From contig QHVT01000005.1 of assembly GCA_003223645.1 (NCBI GenBank), positions 434,001 through 498,000 of the forward strand: a DNA stretch of 64,000 nucleotides, written 5' to 3'. Both the position numbers and the translations under genes were made by a program. The notes below the pieces were generated by a model, which saw nothing but the letters and a program-made list of their open reading frames with translations, did not search any database and was not told the DNA's origin. Shown here in pieces: positions 50,768-59,314 of this stretch (its first letter is position 1; every line of letters begins with the position of its first letter). The stretch comes from Acidobacteriota bacterium (lineage in GTDB: Bacteria; Acidobacteriota; Thermoanaerobaculia; Gp7-AA8).

Positions 50768-51562
50768 ATGAACACCCGTCTCCGCACCGTTTATTTGCTG
50801 GCCTTCGTCCTCGTCGCCGCCGGGTGCGGTCGCGAGGGATTCGTCGGTCCGCGATACACGACGACGGTGACGCGCAGCTGGCCGGCGGCGGGAATCCACG
50901 ACATCCGGGTCTTCGAAGTGGACGGCAGCGTGCGCGTGGAAGCGGCGCCGACGAACGAGATCACCCTGAACGCGGAAGTGAAGGGTCGCATCAAGCCGCG
51001 CGAAGACGCGCAGAACAAAGGACTGTTCACGACCGAGATCGAAGGCGACACGCTGCGCATCGGGCGCCGCGAGAACAAACGGCACTTCCGCTTTTTCTTC
51101 TGGGACCGCAACGACGTCTCGATCAGTTACGTGCTGAAAGTCCCGCCGAGCGTGTCGCTGGACATGCGCACGGTCAACGGGCGCATCGTGACGCGCGGAA
51201 TGGAAGGCGAGACCGACGCCGAGACGGTGAACGGCACGATCGACGTCGAAGTCTCCGGCCTCAAACAGTTGACGGCGAAGACGGTCAACGGGCGCGTGCG
51301 CGCGAAATTCACGAAGGGATTCCAGGGCGCGGCGTTCAAGACGATCAATGGCGGCGTGGAGGCGATCCTGCCGAACGACGCATCGTTCAGCGTCGACCTC
51401 GCGCAGGTGAACGGCGACTTCGAGGCCGCGTTCCCGCTGAGCATCCACTCGCAGCCGGGCAGCCGGCGCGTGTCCGGCGAAGTGAACGGCGGCGAGCACC
51501 GGCTGAAGATCGTGACGATCAACGGCGACGTCGAGCTGACGCGTTTGGGCGACAAGCTGTAA
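50768..51562 (+). CDS. DUF4097-type beta-repeat lipoprotein
   Basis: This is a 264-residue lipoprotein (YLLAFVLVAAGC, lipobox Cys 20). The mature part has the parallel beta-repeat pattern of DUF4097, with recurring VNG turns (RTVNGRIVTRGM, ETVNGTIDVEVSG, KTVNGRVRAKF, TINGGVEAIL, QVNGDFEAAF, EVNGGEHRLK, TINGDVELTR). It is probably a periplasmic or outer-membrane anchored filament-like fold of unknown role. It is related in design to the secreted protein at 28227-29060. The stop codon lies at the border of a repeat element. Confidence 0.82.
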   Translation: MNTRLRTVYLLAFVLVAAGCGREGFVGPRYTTTVTRSWPAAGIHDIRVFEVDGSVRVEAAPTNEITLNAEVKGRIKPREDAQNKGLFTTEIEGDTLRIGRRENKRHFRFFFWDRNDVSISYVLKVPPSVSLDMRTVNGRIVTRGMEGETDAETVNGTIDVEVSGLKQLTAKTVNGRVRAKFTKGFQGAAFKTINGGVEAILPNDASFSVDLAQVNGDFEAAFPLSIHSQPGSRRVSGEVNGGEHRLKIVTINGDVELTRLGDKL

Positions 51563-51666
51563 TGTCATCCCGAGCGTAAGCGAGGACCTGGGCGGGAGGC
51601 GGCACGACGCACCCGCCTGGAACCGCCACCCGAGCCCCAGATCCCTCGCTCCCGCTCGGGATGACA
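51562..51666. repeat. 'ATGTCATCCCGAGCG...CGGGATGACAT' element (intergenic)
   Basis: A 105-bp copy with ATGTCATCCCGAGCGTAAGC at one end and GCTCCCGCTCGGGATGACAT at the other. It is the same family as the copy inserted in the amidohydrolase signal sequence at 11888-11990. It fills the gap between two co-directional genes. Confidence 0.85.
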
Positions 51667-51670
51667 TAAC

Positions 51671-53131
51671 GTGAGACGGCTCGTCCTCGTCGCAATTTTC
51701 ATCGCCATCGCGCTGGCGTCGATCGGACCGATCCGCAACTACGACCTTTTCTGGCATCTCGCGACCGGCCGCTGGATCGTCGAGCATCGCGCGCTGCCGC
51801 TCCATGATCCGTTCACGACCGCGAGCGACCGTACGCCGTGGATCAATGGAGAGTGGCTGTTCGAAGTCGTGTCGTACGGACTCGAACGCGCAGCCGGAAT
51901 CACAGGGCTGACGTGGATCCGCGCGCTCTTCATCGCCGCGCTTTTCGCAGCGATCTACGTTTTCGCAGAGCGCGATCTTCTGCTCACCGCGCTGGCGTGG
52001 GCGGGGGCGATGGCGACGCTCGATCTGCGGCCCTCCAGCGTAGCAGCACTTTTCGTGGCAATTGCGATTGCTTTAGCGCGATCTAATAAAGTGCTGCTTT
52101 ACGCGGTGCTGATTGTTGTTTGGATTAACGTGCACCCTTCGGCGATCCTCGCGCCGGCGATCGCGTTTCTCCTGACGAAGGAGAGCGGCCGTCCCGGCCG
52201 CCTCCCGGTGGGCGGGCAGGACGCCCGCATTCCATCACGCAGGTGGCCGATCACCGTCGCGAGTGCAGTCGCGTTGCTCGTCAATCCATACGGCATCTAC
52301 GGCGTCCTCGCGCCGCTGAAGCTGACTCTGTTCGCGACCGGCGGCGAGTTCGTGAATGCGGAGTGGCTGCCGAGCTCACCGCTCGTGTTTCCGCTGCTCT
52401 ACGTGACGGTCATCGTCGCAGCCGTCGCATTCGCATACAAACACGAAGACGTCGGAAAGATCCTGCTCACGATTCTCTTCGCGTATCTCGCCATCCGTCA
52501 CGTGCGCAATCAGCCGCTCTGGTTCGCGGCGTTTCCGATGCTCGTGTCGCTGCCGAAGATCCGTCCCGCAATCGCGTACGCGTCCTCCGCCGTCCTCGCT
52601 CTCTTCGTCGCTTTCACCACGGATCATCACCTCGGCGTCTCCGATCGCCGCTTCCCGCTTCACGCCGTCGCGCGTTTGAAAGCGGCCGCATTCAAAGGCC
52701 ACATCTACAACCCCGATCAATTCGGCGGCTTTCTGATCTGGTCGTTCTATCCCGAGCGTCGCGCGCTCACCGACGGACGCAATGAGCTGTATCGCGCGTT
52801 CATCCCCGAATACGCCGCCGCGCGCGGCGACCAACGCGCGTGGCTCGCGCTGCTGCGCAAATATCGAATCGATCTCGCGGTCGACGAATATCGCGCTCCG
52901 CTCGACGTGATCAGCGGACGTGAGCGCTCGAAGATGCCGGCGTCGCTCGCGTACTGGCCGCGCCGCGATTGGGCGCTCGTCGCGTATGACCGCGCAGCGA
53001 TGGTGTTCTCGCGGCGCGCGGCGTTTTCTGCGAATGAAATTGCGAAGTGGGAGATTCGAGGAGTGGTGCCGGACGCCGGCACGGCCGGCAGCGTAGGTTG
53101 GCCAAGCCTTGGGCACGAGAGTCGCCCGTAG
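51671..53131 (+). CDS. Polytopic membrane protein, possible GT-C-type glycosyltransferase
   Basis: This is a 486-residue protein with about nine membrane segments. It starts RRLVLVAIFIAIALASIGPI, followed by a conserved-looking loop NYDLFWHLATGRWIVEH and a WINGEWLFEVVSYG segment, and ends in a ~100-residue soluble domain (HIYNPDQFGGFLIWSFYPER). The Asp/Trp/His-containing first loop resembles GT-C lipid-linked glycosyltransferases, but I cannot confirm this. The start is GTG 51671, 4 bp after a repeat element. A repeat-derived segment (KESGRPGRLPVGGQDARIP) sits between membrane segments, and the last ~20 residues come from another repeat. Confidence 0.7.
   Translation: MRRLVLVAIFIAIALASIGPIRNYDLFWHLATGRWIVEHRALPLHDPFTTASDRTPWINGEWLFEVVSYGLERAAGITGLTWIRALFIAALFAAIYVFAERDLLLTALAWAGAMATLDLRPSSVAALFVAIAIALARSNKVLLYAVLIVVWINVHPSAILAPAIAFLLTKESGRPGRLPVGGQDARIPSRRWPITVASAVALLVNPYGIYGVLAPLKLTLFATGGEFVNAEWLPSSPLVFPLLYVTVIVAAVAFAYKHEDVGKILLTILFAYLAIRHVRNQPLWFAAFPMLVSLPKIRPAIAYASSAVLALFVAFTTDHHLGVSDRRFPLHAVARLKAAAFKGHIYNPDQFGGFLIWSFYPERRALTDGRNELYRAFIPEYAAARGDQRAWLALLRKYRIDLAVDEYRAPLDVISGRERSKMPASLAYWPRRDWALVAYDRAAMVFSRRAAFSANEIAKWEIRGVVPDAGTAGSVGWPSLGHESRP
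52180..52230. repeat. GGAGAGCGG-family element inside the membrane-protein gene
   Basis: GGAGAGCGGCCGTCCCGGCCGC is followed by GGGCGGGCAGGACGCCCGC. It is related to the palindromes at 10469 and 43071 but shortened at one end. It is read in frame within a loop of the polytopic protein. Confidence 0.7.
53067..53130. repeat. GTAGGTTGGCCAAGCC-family element at a gene 3' end
   Basis: GCCGGACGCCGGCACGGCCGGC is followed by GTAGGTTGGCCAAGCC. It supplies the last codons and the stop of the upstream membrane-protein gene (TAG 53129-53131). The same family is in the amidohydrolase signal region at 13592. Confidence 0.75.
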
Positions 53132-53149
53132 TGACGTCCGCCGCGCGAA

Positions 53150-53452
53150 TTAATTCACGGTCTCGTACGGACTCGTGAACCGCAACTCTTCTTCCGGCCA
53201 GCGCTGCTGCAGCACGCGCATGAAGTACGGTTCGACGACGCGCTCGTAGCGCGCTTCGAATCCGGGGAAGAGCTCGAGGATCGCCTTGCGCGCGCATTCG
53301 ACGAGGCAGCGCGCTTCGCGATGCGACACCGTGCGGTCACTGCTGATGAGGTTCAGCGTGAGCTCGACGATCATCCGAACACGACGGAGTCTTCTGCGCT
53401 CGAAGAAGGCGGAAGGGACTTCCACCTGCGACTCGTATTCGAATTTCGGCAT
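53150..53452 (-). CDS. Conserved-looking hypothetical protein
   Basis: This is a 100-residue basic, mostly helical protein (VPSAFFERRRLRRVRMIVEL, SHREARCLVECARKAILEL, MRVLQQRWPEEELRFT). I recognise no family. It begins MPKFEYESQVE, has no signal peptide and contains one Cys. Codon use is like that of its neighbours, so it is probably real. It is transcribed on the minus strand downstream of the EcsC-like gene, separated by a tandem-unit hairpin. Confidence 0.55.
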   Translation of the reverse strand: MPKFEYESQVEVPSAFFERRRLRRVRMIVELTLNLISSDRTVSHREARCLVECARKAILELFPGFEARYERVVEPYFMRVLQQRWPEEELRFTSPYETVN

Positions 53453-53514
53453 CGTTAGTCACCGCGTCAAACCGGGGGCCGAGAGCACACATTCCACGTC
53501 GCGGTTACAAACGA

Positions 53515-53593
53515 AGCGGGCAGCGGGCAGCGCGTAGCGGGCAGAAAAACGAAGGGCAACTCCTGCTCGCTGCCCGCTACTCGCTGCCCGCTA
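53515..53593. repeat. Hairpin with AGCGGGC 7-bp tandem arms
   Basis: AGCGGGCAGCGGGCAGCG on the left faces CGCTGCCCGCTACTCGCTGC on the right. The spacer is about 30 bp. It ends three bases before the stop codon of the EcsC-like gene. Confidence 0.85.
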
Positions 53594-53595
53594 AA

Positions 53596-54225
53596 TCAGG
53601 CGTGTTCGCGGTCGCCTTCGGCCCAGATCTCTTCGGCCAGTTCGGGATCGATGCGCGACTCGTAGTAGCGGATCGCGGCGCGCGAAACCGCGTGCACGGA
53701 TGCGTAGTTCAACGCGCCGCCGGTGAAGATGCCGACGACCGGAATGAGCTTGGTGAGCTGCTCGCGCATCGCGCGCATCGAGATCTTCTCCATCACCGCC
53801 GACGATCCGAGAAGCGCGATGCCCTGCTTGCCCGCGCCGACGCCGGTCGAATACGCGAGACACGACAGCGCTTCGTTGAAGCGCTCGCGGCTGGAGAGAT
53901 CCTGTCCGTAGACAGCGGCGATGCCGAGGATCAGGCGGAACTGCTGGTACATGAGATAGGCGAGATCGGCGCCGAGCGTCCCGATCGCGGCGAGTCCGAG
54001 GGGGAGTCCCGTCACCGCGCCGGCGGCAGCGCAACGGATGGCCGTGCGGCGCGCGAGCGTGCGCGCGTGCTGCTTCGCCTTGAAATCGGGCGCTGCCTCG
54101 CGCAGCGCTTCCACTTCCGAGCGCAGCTTGTCCGTGTCGATCTCTTCGAAGAGAGAGCGAAACACTTCCTCGAGGACAGTGTCCGCGCGGCGTTTGATCT
54201 GCTTCGCTTCGGCGTACATGGACAT
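53596..54225 (-). CDS. EcsC family protein
   Basis: This is a 209-residue protein. The central Gly/Ala-rich hydrophobic hairpin (AAGAVTGLPLGLAAIGTLGADLAYLMYQQFRLILGIA region) and the later LIPVVGIFTGGALNYASVHAV match the EcsC fold first named in Bacillus, where ecsC neighbours an ABC transporter. The biochemical role is unknown. The N-terminus is a helical, charged segment. It starts at ATG 54225, directly after a tandem-unit hairpin. Confidence 0.85.
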   Translation of the reverse strand: MSMYAEAKQIKRRADTVLEEVFRSLFEEIDTDKLRSEVEALREAAPDFKAKQHARTLARRTAIRCAAAGAVTGLPLGLAAIGTLGADLAYLMYQQFRLILGIAAVYGQDLSSRERFNEALSCLAYSTGVGAGKQGIALLGSSAVMEKISMRAMREQLTKLIPVVGIFTGGALNYASVHAVSRAAIRYYESRIDPELAEEIWAEGDREHA

Positions 54226-54232
54226 GGCTCTT

Positions 54233-54318
54233 CGGTTGCTCGGTTACGCGGTTACGCGGTTGCCTCGGTTACGCAGCAGAACGCTCCCGTGCTACCGCGC
54301 GACTGCGGAACCGCGCAA
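54233..54318. repeat. Hairpin with CGGTTACG 8-bp tandem arms
   Basis: CGGTTGCTCGGTTACGCGG and further CGGTTACG units on the left face GCTACCGCGCGACTGCGG and AACCGCGCAACC on the right. It fills the gap between the FmdB-like and EcsC-like genes. Same family as 37449 and 63520. Confidence 0.8.
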
Positions 54319-54320
54319 CC

Positions 54321-54629
54321 CTACTCCGTCTTCGTCTCGGACTTCGTTTCGGACTTCGTCTCGCTCTTCGTCTCGGTTTTCGTCTCGCTCTTTGTTTCGC
54401 TCTTGCTCTCCGACTTCGCGTCGGACGACGTTTCGGATTTCGGCGCCGGCTTGCTCGCGTAGTCGGTCTTGTAAAAGCCACTCCCCTTGAATTGAATCGC
54501 GGGGGCGGACATCAGCTTCTTCATCTCGCCGCCGCATTTCGCGCAGTGGCTCTGCGGCGGATCGGAGAACTTCTGAATGACCTCGATCCGCTCACCGCAC
54601 ACGTTGCATTGATATTCGTAGAGTGGCAT
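54321..54629 (-). CDS. FmdB-type zinc-ribbon protein with SETK-repeat tail
   Basis: This is a 102-residue protein. Residues 1-~55 are the FmdB regulatory-protein zinc ribbon: MPLYEYQCNVCGERIEVIQK (first CxxC) and SHCAKCGGEMKKL (second CxxC), then PAIQFKGSGFYKTDY. From ~residue 60 the chain is a low-complexity tail of SETK/TETK units from imperfect 12-bp repeats. Many FmdB-like genes have Glu/Ser/Lys-rich tails, so the feature is normal in kind but strongly repeated here. The function of the family is uncertain. Confidence 0.9.
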   Translation of the reverse strand: MPLYEYQCNVCGERIEVIQKFSDPPQSHCAKCGGEMKKLMSAPAIQFKGSGFYKTDYASKPAPKSETSSDAKSESKSETKSETKTETKSETKSETKSETKTE

Positions 54630-54665
54630 TGCGTTAGATGAAACGTCGGGCCCGCGGCGGCGATT

Positions 54666-55274
54666 TCAAGAATCGAACCTGCGCAGCGGCGCGTTCGACG
54701 TCTCTTCCGCCGCCAGCACTTTTCCGTTGCGGAAGTAGACCGCCGCGAGGCCGCCGGTCCGCATCCGGTAGTACCACGCTTCCATCGTGACGCCGGGGCG
54801 CTGGTTGCTCACGATCCAGCCGGGAACGGGACGTCCGAGGATCGACGCGACTTCGTGATGCGACATCCCTTTCTCGAGCGCGAGGAGCTTGTCGCGCGTG
54901 ACCGCGAGCTTCGCCATCGCGCCGGCCATGCCGCGCCGCGCGTCGTCGTTCGACGGATCTCTGTGAAGAATCGCGCGATAGAAACCGACGGCATCCTGAT
55001 AGCGCCCGATCGCCGCAAGCTCGTTCGCGAACTCGAGCTGGATCCGCTCCCACACCGCGGCGGCGCGGCCGTGATTCGGATGCGTCTGCACGAAGGCGCG
55101 CACGGAGTCGGCATAGAGCTGCTTCTGCTGTGGCGTCGCATCCGCGCGCACCGCCGCTTTCTTGTGCTCGAGAACGTTGCGCCACTCGGCCTGGTGATCG
55201 GGCTGCGCGCTGTTGCCGTTGCAACCGATTACAAGAACCGCCGCCAGCGTGGACACAAGAGGGAAAACACGCAT
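54666..55274 (-). CDS. TPR-containing lipoprotein
   Basis: This is a 202-residue lipoprotein (FPLVSTLAAVLVIGC, lipobox Cys 18). The mature N-terminal part is helical with TPR-like repeats (AAAVWERIQLEFANELAAIGR, YQDAVGFYRAILHRDPSNDD). The C-terminus has a SmpA/OmlA-like small beta segment (GMSHHEVASILGRPVPGW and MEAWYYRMRTGGLAAVYF). The latter pattern is common in outer-membrane assembly lipoproteins, but no close family is certain. ATG 55274 starts the signal peptide; the longer frame upstream is antisense to the GAF gene. Confidence 0.72.
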   Translation of the reverse strand: MRVFPLVSTLAAVLVIGCNGNSAQPDHQAEWRNVLEHKKAAVRADATPQQKQLYADSVRAFVQTHPNHGRAAAVWERIQLEFANELAAIGRYQDAVGFYRAILHRDPSNDDARRGMAGAMAKLAVTRDKLLALEKGMSHHEVASILGRPVPGWIVSNQRPGVTMEAWYYRMRTGGLAAVYFRNGKVLAAEETSNAPLRRFDS

Positions 55275-55382
55275 TGGGGACAAGGTAGCATGGTTGACAG
55301 CGCCAGAGAGCGAAGCCGATAATCGCGAGTCCGGTTGGGCTCCCGTCCGGGTTTGCGCCAACTTACAGCATCCGGAGGATTT

Positions 55383-56780
55383 ATGGCCGTGCGGGGCGAG
55401 GAAGTCGCGGGCTCGATCGATGCTCACGTGCGTGAGTCGGTCGAAAGGATGGTGGACGAGATTCGGGCGTCGATCGAAGACGTCCGCATCGCTGTGGACC
55501 AGCAGCTGAAGGCCGCCCTGCAAAGCGTTCAGGCCGACGTCAACTCCATCAACTTTCTTCCGCACATCCAGCGTGCCGTTGGCGACCTCGAGACGGAAAT
55601 CGAGAGTGCCCGCCCGCCGGCAGCGCCTGCGCCACCCGCCGGCGCGGACCTCGGCAAGATCAAGACCGCGATCAAAGCGATCGAGAGCAACAAGTCGCAG
55701 GTCGACGTGCTCAACGCGCTGCTCGAGCAGTCGCTCGGATTCGGCTCGCGCGCCGCGCTGCTGATCCTTCGCGGCGAGACGTCGTTCGCCGGCTGGAAAG
55801 GCGCAGGCTTTTCCGCCCACGGCGGCAGCGACGACGCGGTGAAGCGCTTCAACGCCGCGCCCGGACTCATCCCCGAGCTCGACGACATGCTGCGCGGCGA
55901 GCACGTCATTCAATGGGACGGCAACAACCTCGCGACGCGCCTCGGCGTCTCCGGATCGGAGCGCGCCGTGCTCGTGCCGATGGTGATCAAGGACAAGCTC
56001 GCCGCGGCCGTGTATGTCGATGCGATTGCAGACGACGTCGCGAAGTTCGACGTCTCGGCGATTCAGCTGCTCGTCTTCACGACCGGCTTGCTCGTCGACA
56101 CGCTCGCGATTCGCAAGAAGAGCCCGTCGCCGAGCCTGACCGAAGCGGAAGCGGGAAACGCGACGATGATCGTCCCGCCTCCCGCCGCACCCGCACCTCC
56201 ACCACCTACCCCAACCCCTGCACCCCCAACTCCGGTCCCCACGCGCACCGATGCCGGTACCGTCGCAATCAACGCCTCGGAGCTGCGCGCGATGATGGCG
56301 TCGCAGCGCCCGAACTTCAACGTGCCGTCGGCCGAAGACTTCAGCGCGCCCGCTGCGACGGCGAAGGTTCCGGCGATCGAGTCGAAACCGGCCGCACCGC
56401 CGCCTCCTCCACCCCCGCCTCCTCCACCACCCACTCCTGCAATTACCGGCGAAGACCGCCCGTCAACGCAGTACGTCCCCCCGCCAAACCTCGCGCGCTC
56501 GAGCGCGAGCGGCCCGCAGTCGGAAGACGCGAAGAGACACGACGAAGCGCGACGCTTCGCGCGACTCCTCGTCTCGGAGATCAAGCTGTACAACGAATCC
56601 AAGGTCGATCAGGGACGCAAGAACCGCGATCTCTACGAGCGTCTCAAAGAAGACATCGACCGCAGCCGCCAGATGTACGACGAGCGGATCGGCGACGACG
56701 TACGGAAAGTGTCGAATTACTTCTACGACGAGCTCGTGCGCATCCTCGCGGATGGGCGGGCCGAGGCACTCGGGCTGTAG
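55383..56780 (+). CDS. GAF-domain protein with coiled coil and Pro-rich linkers
   Basis: This is a 465-residue cytoplasmic protein. ATG 55383 follows a GGAGG ribosome-binding site. The N-terminal ~90 residues are helical and likely coiled coil (ESVERMVDEIRASIEDVRIAVDQ). A GAF-like domain follows (~100-260: QSLGFGSRAALLILRGETSF, VLVPMVIKDKLAAAVYVD). Two Pro-rich linkers (runs of PPPPP) separate it from a conserved-looking C-terminal helix (HDEARRFARLLVSEIKLYNE, RLKEDIDRSRQMYDERI). It may be a sensor or scaffold. The stop codon forms part of a tandem-unit hairpin. The next gene is a lytic transglycosylase. Confidence 0.75.
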   Translation: MAVRGEEVAGSIDAHVRESVERMVDEIRASIEDVRIAVDQQLKAALQSVQADVNSINFLPHIQRAVGDLETEIESARPPAAPAPPAGADLGKIKTAIKAIESNKSQVDVLNALLEQSLGFGSRAALLILRGETSFAGWKGAGFSAHGGSDDAVKRFNAAPGLIPELDDMLRGEHVIQWDGNNLATRLGVSGSERAVLVPMVIKDKLAAAVYVDAIADDVAKFDVSAIQLLVFTTGLLVDTLAIRKKSPSPSLTEAEAGNATMIVPPPAAPAPPPPTPTPAPPTPVPTRTDAGTVAINASELRAMMASQRPNFNVPSAEDFSAPAATAKVPAIESKPAAPPPPPPPPPPPPTPAITGEDRPSTQYVPPPNLARSSASGPQSEDAKRHDEARRFARLLVSEIKLYNESKVDQGRKNRDLYERLKEDIDRSRQMYDERIGDDVRKVSNYFYDELVRILADGRAEALGL

Positions 56781-56863
56781 GACGAATAGGACATCGTAGG
56801 ACGTCCTAGCAGCCCTATTGGTCCTAGACGTCCTATTCGTCCTATTTCGTCCTATTCGTCCTA
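56778..56863. repeat. Hairpin with TAGGACGAA-type tandem arms
   Basis: TAGGACGAATAGGACATCG and TAGGACG on the left face CCTATTCGTCCTATTTCGTCC and TATTCGTCCTA on the right. It begins at the GAF gene stop codon and ends 36 bp before the transglycosylase start. Confidence 0.85.
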
Positions 56864-56898
56864 AAGCAACTGGCAATACCCTCGCAACCGAGTCTCGC

Positions 56899-59181
56899 GT
56901 GCTTCAACGACTTCGCCGGCGGTGGCTGCTCGTCACCGTCATCGCATTGGTGGCCGTCGGCCTCATCGCCATCGCCGTCTTTCTGATTCCGCATCGCGGG
57001 TCGCGTGAAGCGGAAACGCCGCCGCCGAAGCCGGAAGCGCCGCCCGATCTGAAAAAGCTGCGCGACGCGTTCGTCGCGGGCATGCAGGCGATGCAGCGCG
57101 ATGACGGTGAAGAAGCAGTTCATCATCTCGCCTCGTTCACCTTCGGCAAACGCCGCGTCGAGGAATACCGCCTCTACTACCTCGGCAACAGCTATCAGCT
57201 GACCGGCAACGGCAACGCCGCGCGCACGACGCTCGCGCAGCTGTGGAGCCGCAAGCCGCGTCTCATCCACGCGAACGACGTCGCGTTCAATCTCGCCAAT
57301 CTCTACGTCGATCACGGCGACTGGCGCCACGCCGGCGACGTCTACGCGACGCTTGCGCGTCGCGACGACACTCCCGCGCCTGTCGCCGCGGCCGCGCGGC
57401 TCGGCGCCGCCCGCGCGCGGCTCGACGAAGGCGACGTCGCCGGCGCGCTCTACGCCGCGCGCAGCATCGTCATTCACAACCCGCGTGCGAACGAAGCGAA
57501 AGAAGCGCTGGTGATTCTTCGCGCGATCACCGGAACGACCGACCAGGATGCGCTGCCGCTCACCGCATCGGAGCGCATCGACCGCGCGATCGCGCTCACG
57601 TCCAGCGAAGACCCGCAGACGGCACTCGAAGAGCTGACTGCGCTCGAGCCGGCAGCGCCGCACCTGCGCGATGAAATCGAATTGCGCCGCGGCATCGCGC
57701 TGAGCTATCTGAAAAAGTACGAAGACTCCAACAAACTGCTCGAGCCGCTGACGTCGCGCTCGTACAAGGTCGCGATCCCCGCGCTGCGCTACACCGCGAG
57801 GAACTACACGATCCTCTCGTCGGTCATCAATCCGACCGTGATCAAGAACGTGAAGGAAAAGAAGAAGGTCGGCACCGTCAGCGCGCGCGTCGGCAAAGGA
57901 AAGAAGCGGCGCACGGTGAAGAAGCCGAAGTATCAGACCGTGACGAAGCAGGTGAAGCTCGTCGATCTCGCGAAGAAGAACAAGAAAGACGAGTACGACC
58001 GGCTGACGAGCGAGCGCTTGAAAGACCTGCTCTCGCTTCCGATCGATGCGCAGCAGAAACGCGACACGCTCGACGCGCTCGTCGCGCGCGCGGAGACGAA
58101 GAACCAGGACGACTATCTGCAGCAGCTCATCCCGCAGATCATCAAGCTAGATCCCGATGCCGATCCCGCACTGCAGCACTTCTGGGACAAGGCCTGGGCC
58201 GCGTATGCGCGCGGCGACCTCGGCACGGCGAAGCCGCTGCTCAAGTTCATCTCATCGACCTACACGAATCCGAACGTACGGCGGCAGTCCGATTACTGGT
58301 ACGCGCGCGCGTCGGAGCGCAGCGGCAACAAGGAAGAAGCGACAGCGATTTATCGAAAACTCGCGGCCGCGCCGTACGCCGACTTGTATGCGCGACATGC
58401 CGTCACGCGCGGCGCGCCGCGCGTCGAGAACCACACGAATCCGCTGAACAACGGCGTCGACTGGACGGCGATGGCGGAAAAGGAAATGCCGCCGGAGCTG
58501 CAGCTCGCCTACGAGCTGACCGCGCTCTCGGTGATGCGCGAGGCGACGCTGGAAGTGCAGCGCAATCTCAAGCCGTCGAACAAGCGACTCGCCTCGGCGC
58601 TCATGGCGGATGTGTACAACGCGAGCGGCAACGAAGTCATGGCCCAGCGCTCGCTCAAAGCGGCGTTCCCGCAGATCGCGACCGTCGAGCAGGACTCGGT
58701 GCCGTCGTACTTTTTGCGCATGTACTACCCGAACAAGTACAAGGACGAGATCGACGAGCACGCGCGCAAACAAAACCTCGATCCGAATCTCGTGCGCGGA
58801 CTGATCCTGCAGGAGAGCTACTACGATCCGCGCGTGAAGTCGCACGTCGGCGCCACGGGCCTCATGCAGCTCATGCCGCCGACCGGAAAAGAGATCGCCG
58901 AACGCCTCGGCCTCTCCTTCAGCTCCTCAAAACTCGAGAACCCCGGCTTCAACGTGCGCCTCGGCTGCTATCACCTGCGCATGCTCATCAACCTCTTCCG
59001 AGGCAACGAATACCTCGCCATCGCCTCCTACAACGGCGGCCAGGGGAACGTCGCCAAGTGGCAGCGCACCCTTCCGCATCCGATCGACGAGTTCATCGAG
59101 TCGATGCCGTTCCAGGAGACGCGCAACTACGTGAAGCGGGTGACGATGCTGCGAGGCGCCTACGCGCGGCTGAACTCCTGA
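56899..59181 (+). CDS. Soluble-type lytic murein transglycosylase (Slt-like)
   Basis: This is a 760-residue protein. An N-terminal membrane anchor or signal (LLVTVIALVAVGLIAIAVFLI) is followed by a long alpha-helical TPR-like superhelix and a C-terminal SLT domain, with the catalytic Glu in LILQESYYDPRV and ATGLMQLMPPTGKEIAERLG, YNGGQGNVAKW. It cleaves peptidoglycan glycan strands, forming anhydro ends. Around residues 310-360 there is a very basic insert (VKEKKKVG, KGKKRRTVKKPK), unusual for Slt. The start is taken as GTG 56899, because upstream codons lie in a repeat. The region after it (59182-59941) has no gene. Confidence 0.87.
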   Translation: MLQRLRRRWLLVTVIALVAVGLIAIAVFLIPHRGSREAETPPPKPEAPPDLKKLRDAFVAGMQAMQRDDGEEAVHHLASFTFGKRRVEEYRLYYLGNSYQLTGNGNAARTTLAQLWSRKPRLIHANDVAFNLANLYVDHGDWRHAGDVYATLARRDDTPAPVAAAARLGAARARLDEGDVAGALYAARSIVIHNPRANEAKEALVILRAITGTTDQDALPLTASERIDRAIALTSSEDPQTALEELTALEPAAPHLRDEIELRRGIALSYLKKYEDSNKLLEPLTSRSYKVAIPALRYTARNYTILSSVINPTVIKNVKEKKKVGTVSARVGKGKKRRTVKKPKYQTVTKQVKLVDLAKKNKKDEYDRLTSERLKDLLSLPIDAQQKRDTLDALVARAETKNQDDYLQQLIPQIIKLDPDADPALQHFWDKAWAAYARGDLGTAKPLLKFISSTYTNPNVRRQSDYWYARASERSGNKEEATAIYRKLAAAPYADLYARHAVTRGAPRVENHTNPLNNGVDWTAMAEKEMPPELQLAYELTALSVMREATLEVQRNLKPSNKRLASALMADVYNASGNEVMAQRSLKAAFPQIATVEQDSVPSYFLRMYYPNKYKDEIDEHARKQNLDPNLVRGLILQESYYDPRVKSHVGATGLMQLMPPTGKEIAERLGLSFSSSKLENPGFNVRLGCYHLRMLINLFRGNEYLAIASYNGGQGNVAKWQRTLPHPIDEFIESMPFQETRNYVKRVTMLRGAYARLNS

Positions 59182-59254
59182 ACGAACCCTTTAAAGAGAG
59201 CCTGAGGCAGAGACGAAGCAACCACGCTCCGTCTCACACCACAATAACCATTCT

Positions 59255-59312
59255 CCAAGGGGGGATTTTTAACTGGCCAACCGGGGGGAAAATAGGATGG
59301 CCGTTGACACCG
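59255..59312. other. Possible insertion-sequence end remnant
   Basis: The segment around AAGGGGGGATTTTTAACTGG, then GGCCAACCGGGGGG and GGATGGCCGTTGACA, has the repeated TGGCC blocks and G-runs seen at ends of some IS21-type elements. No transposase gene is near. The match is by eye only. Confidence 0.25.
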
Positions 59313-59314
59313 CC

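Noticed and set aside
53515-53593. Rho-independent terminator for the EcsC-like gene
   Set aside because: The hairpin has long tandem-unit arms, a ~30-bp loop and no T-run on the minus strand, and the same design occurs between divergent genes. A terminator function is possible but not supported by the sequence.
59255-59312. A complete insertion sequence near the transglycosylase gene
   Set aside because: Only a short end-like string is visible. No transposase frame exists between 59182 and 59941, so it is listed just as a possible remnant.
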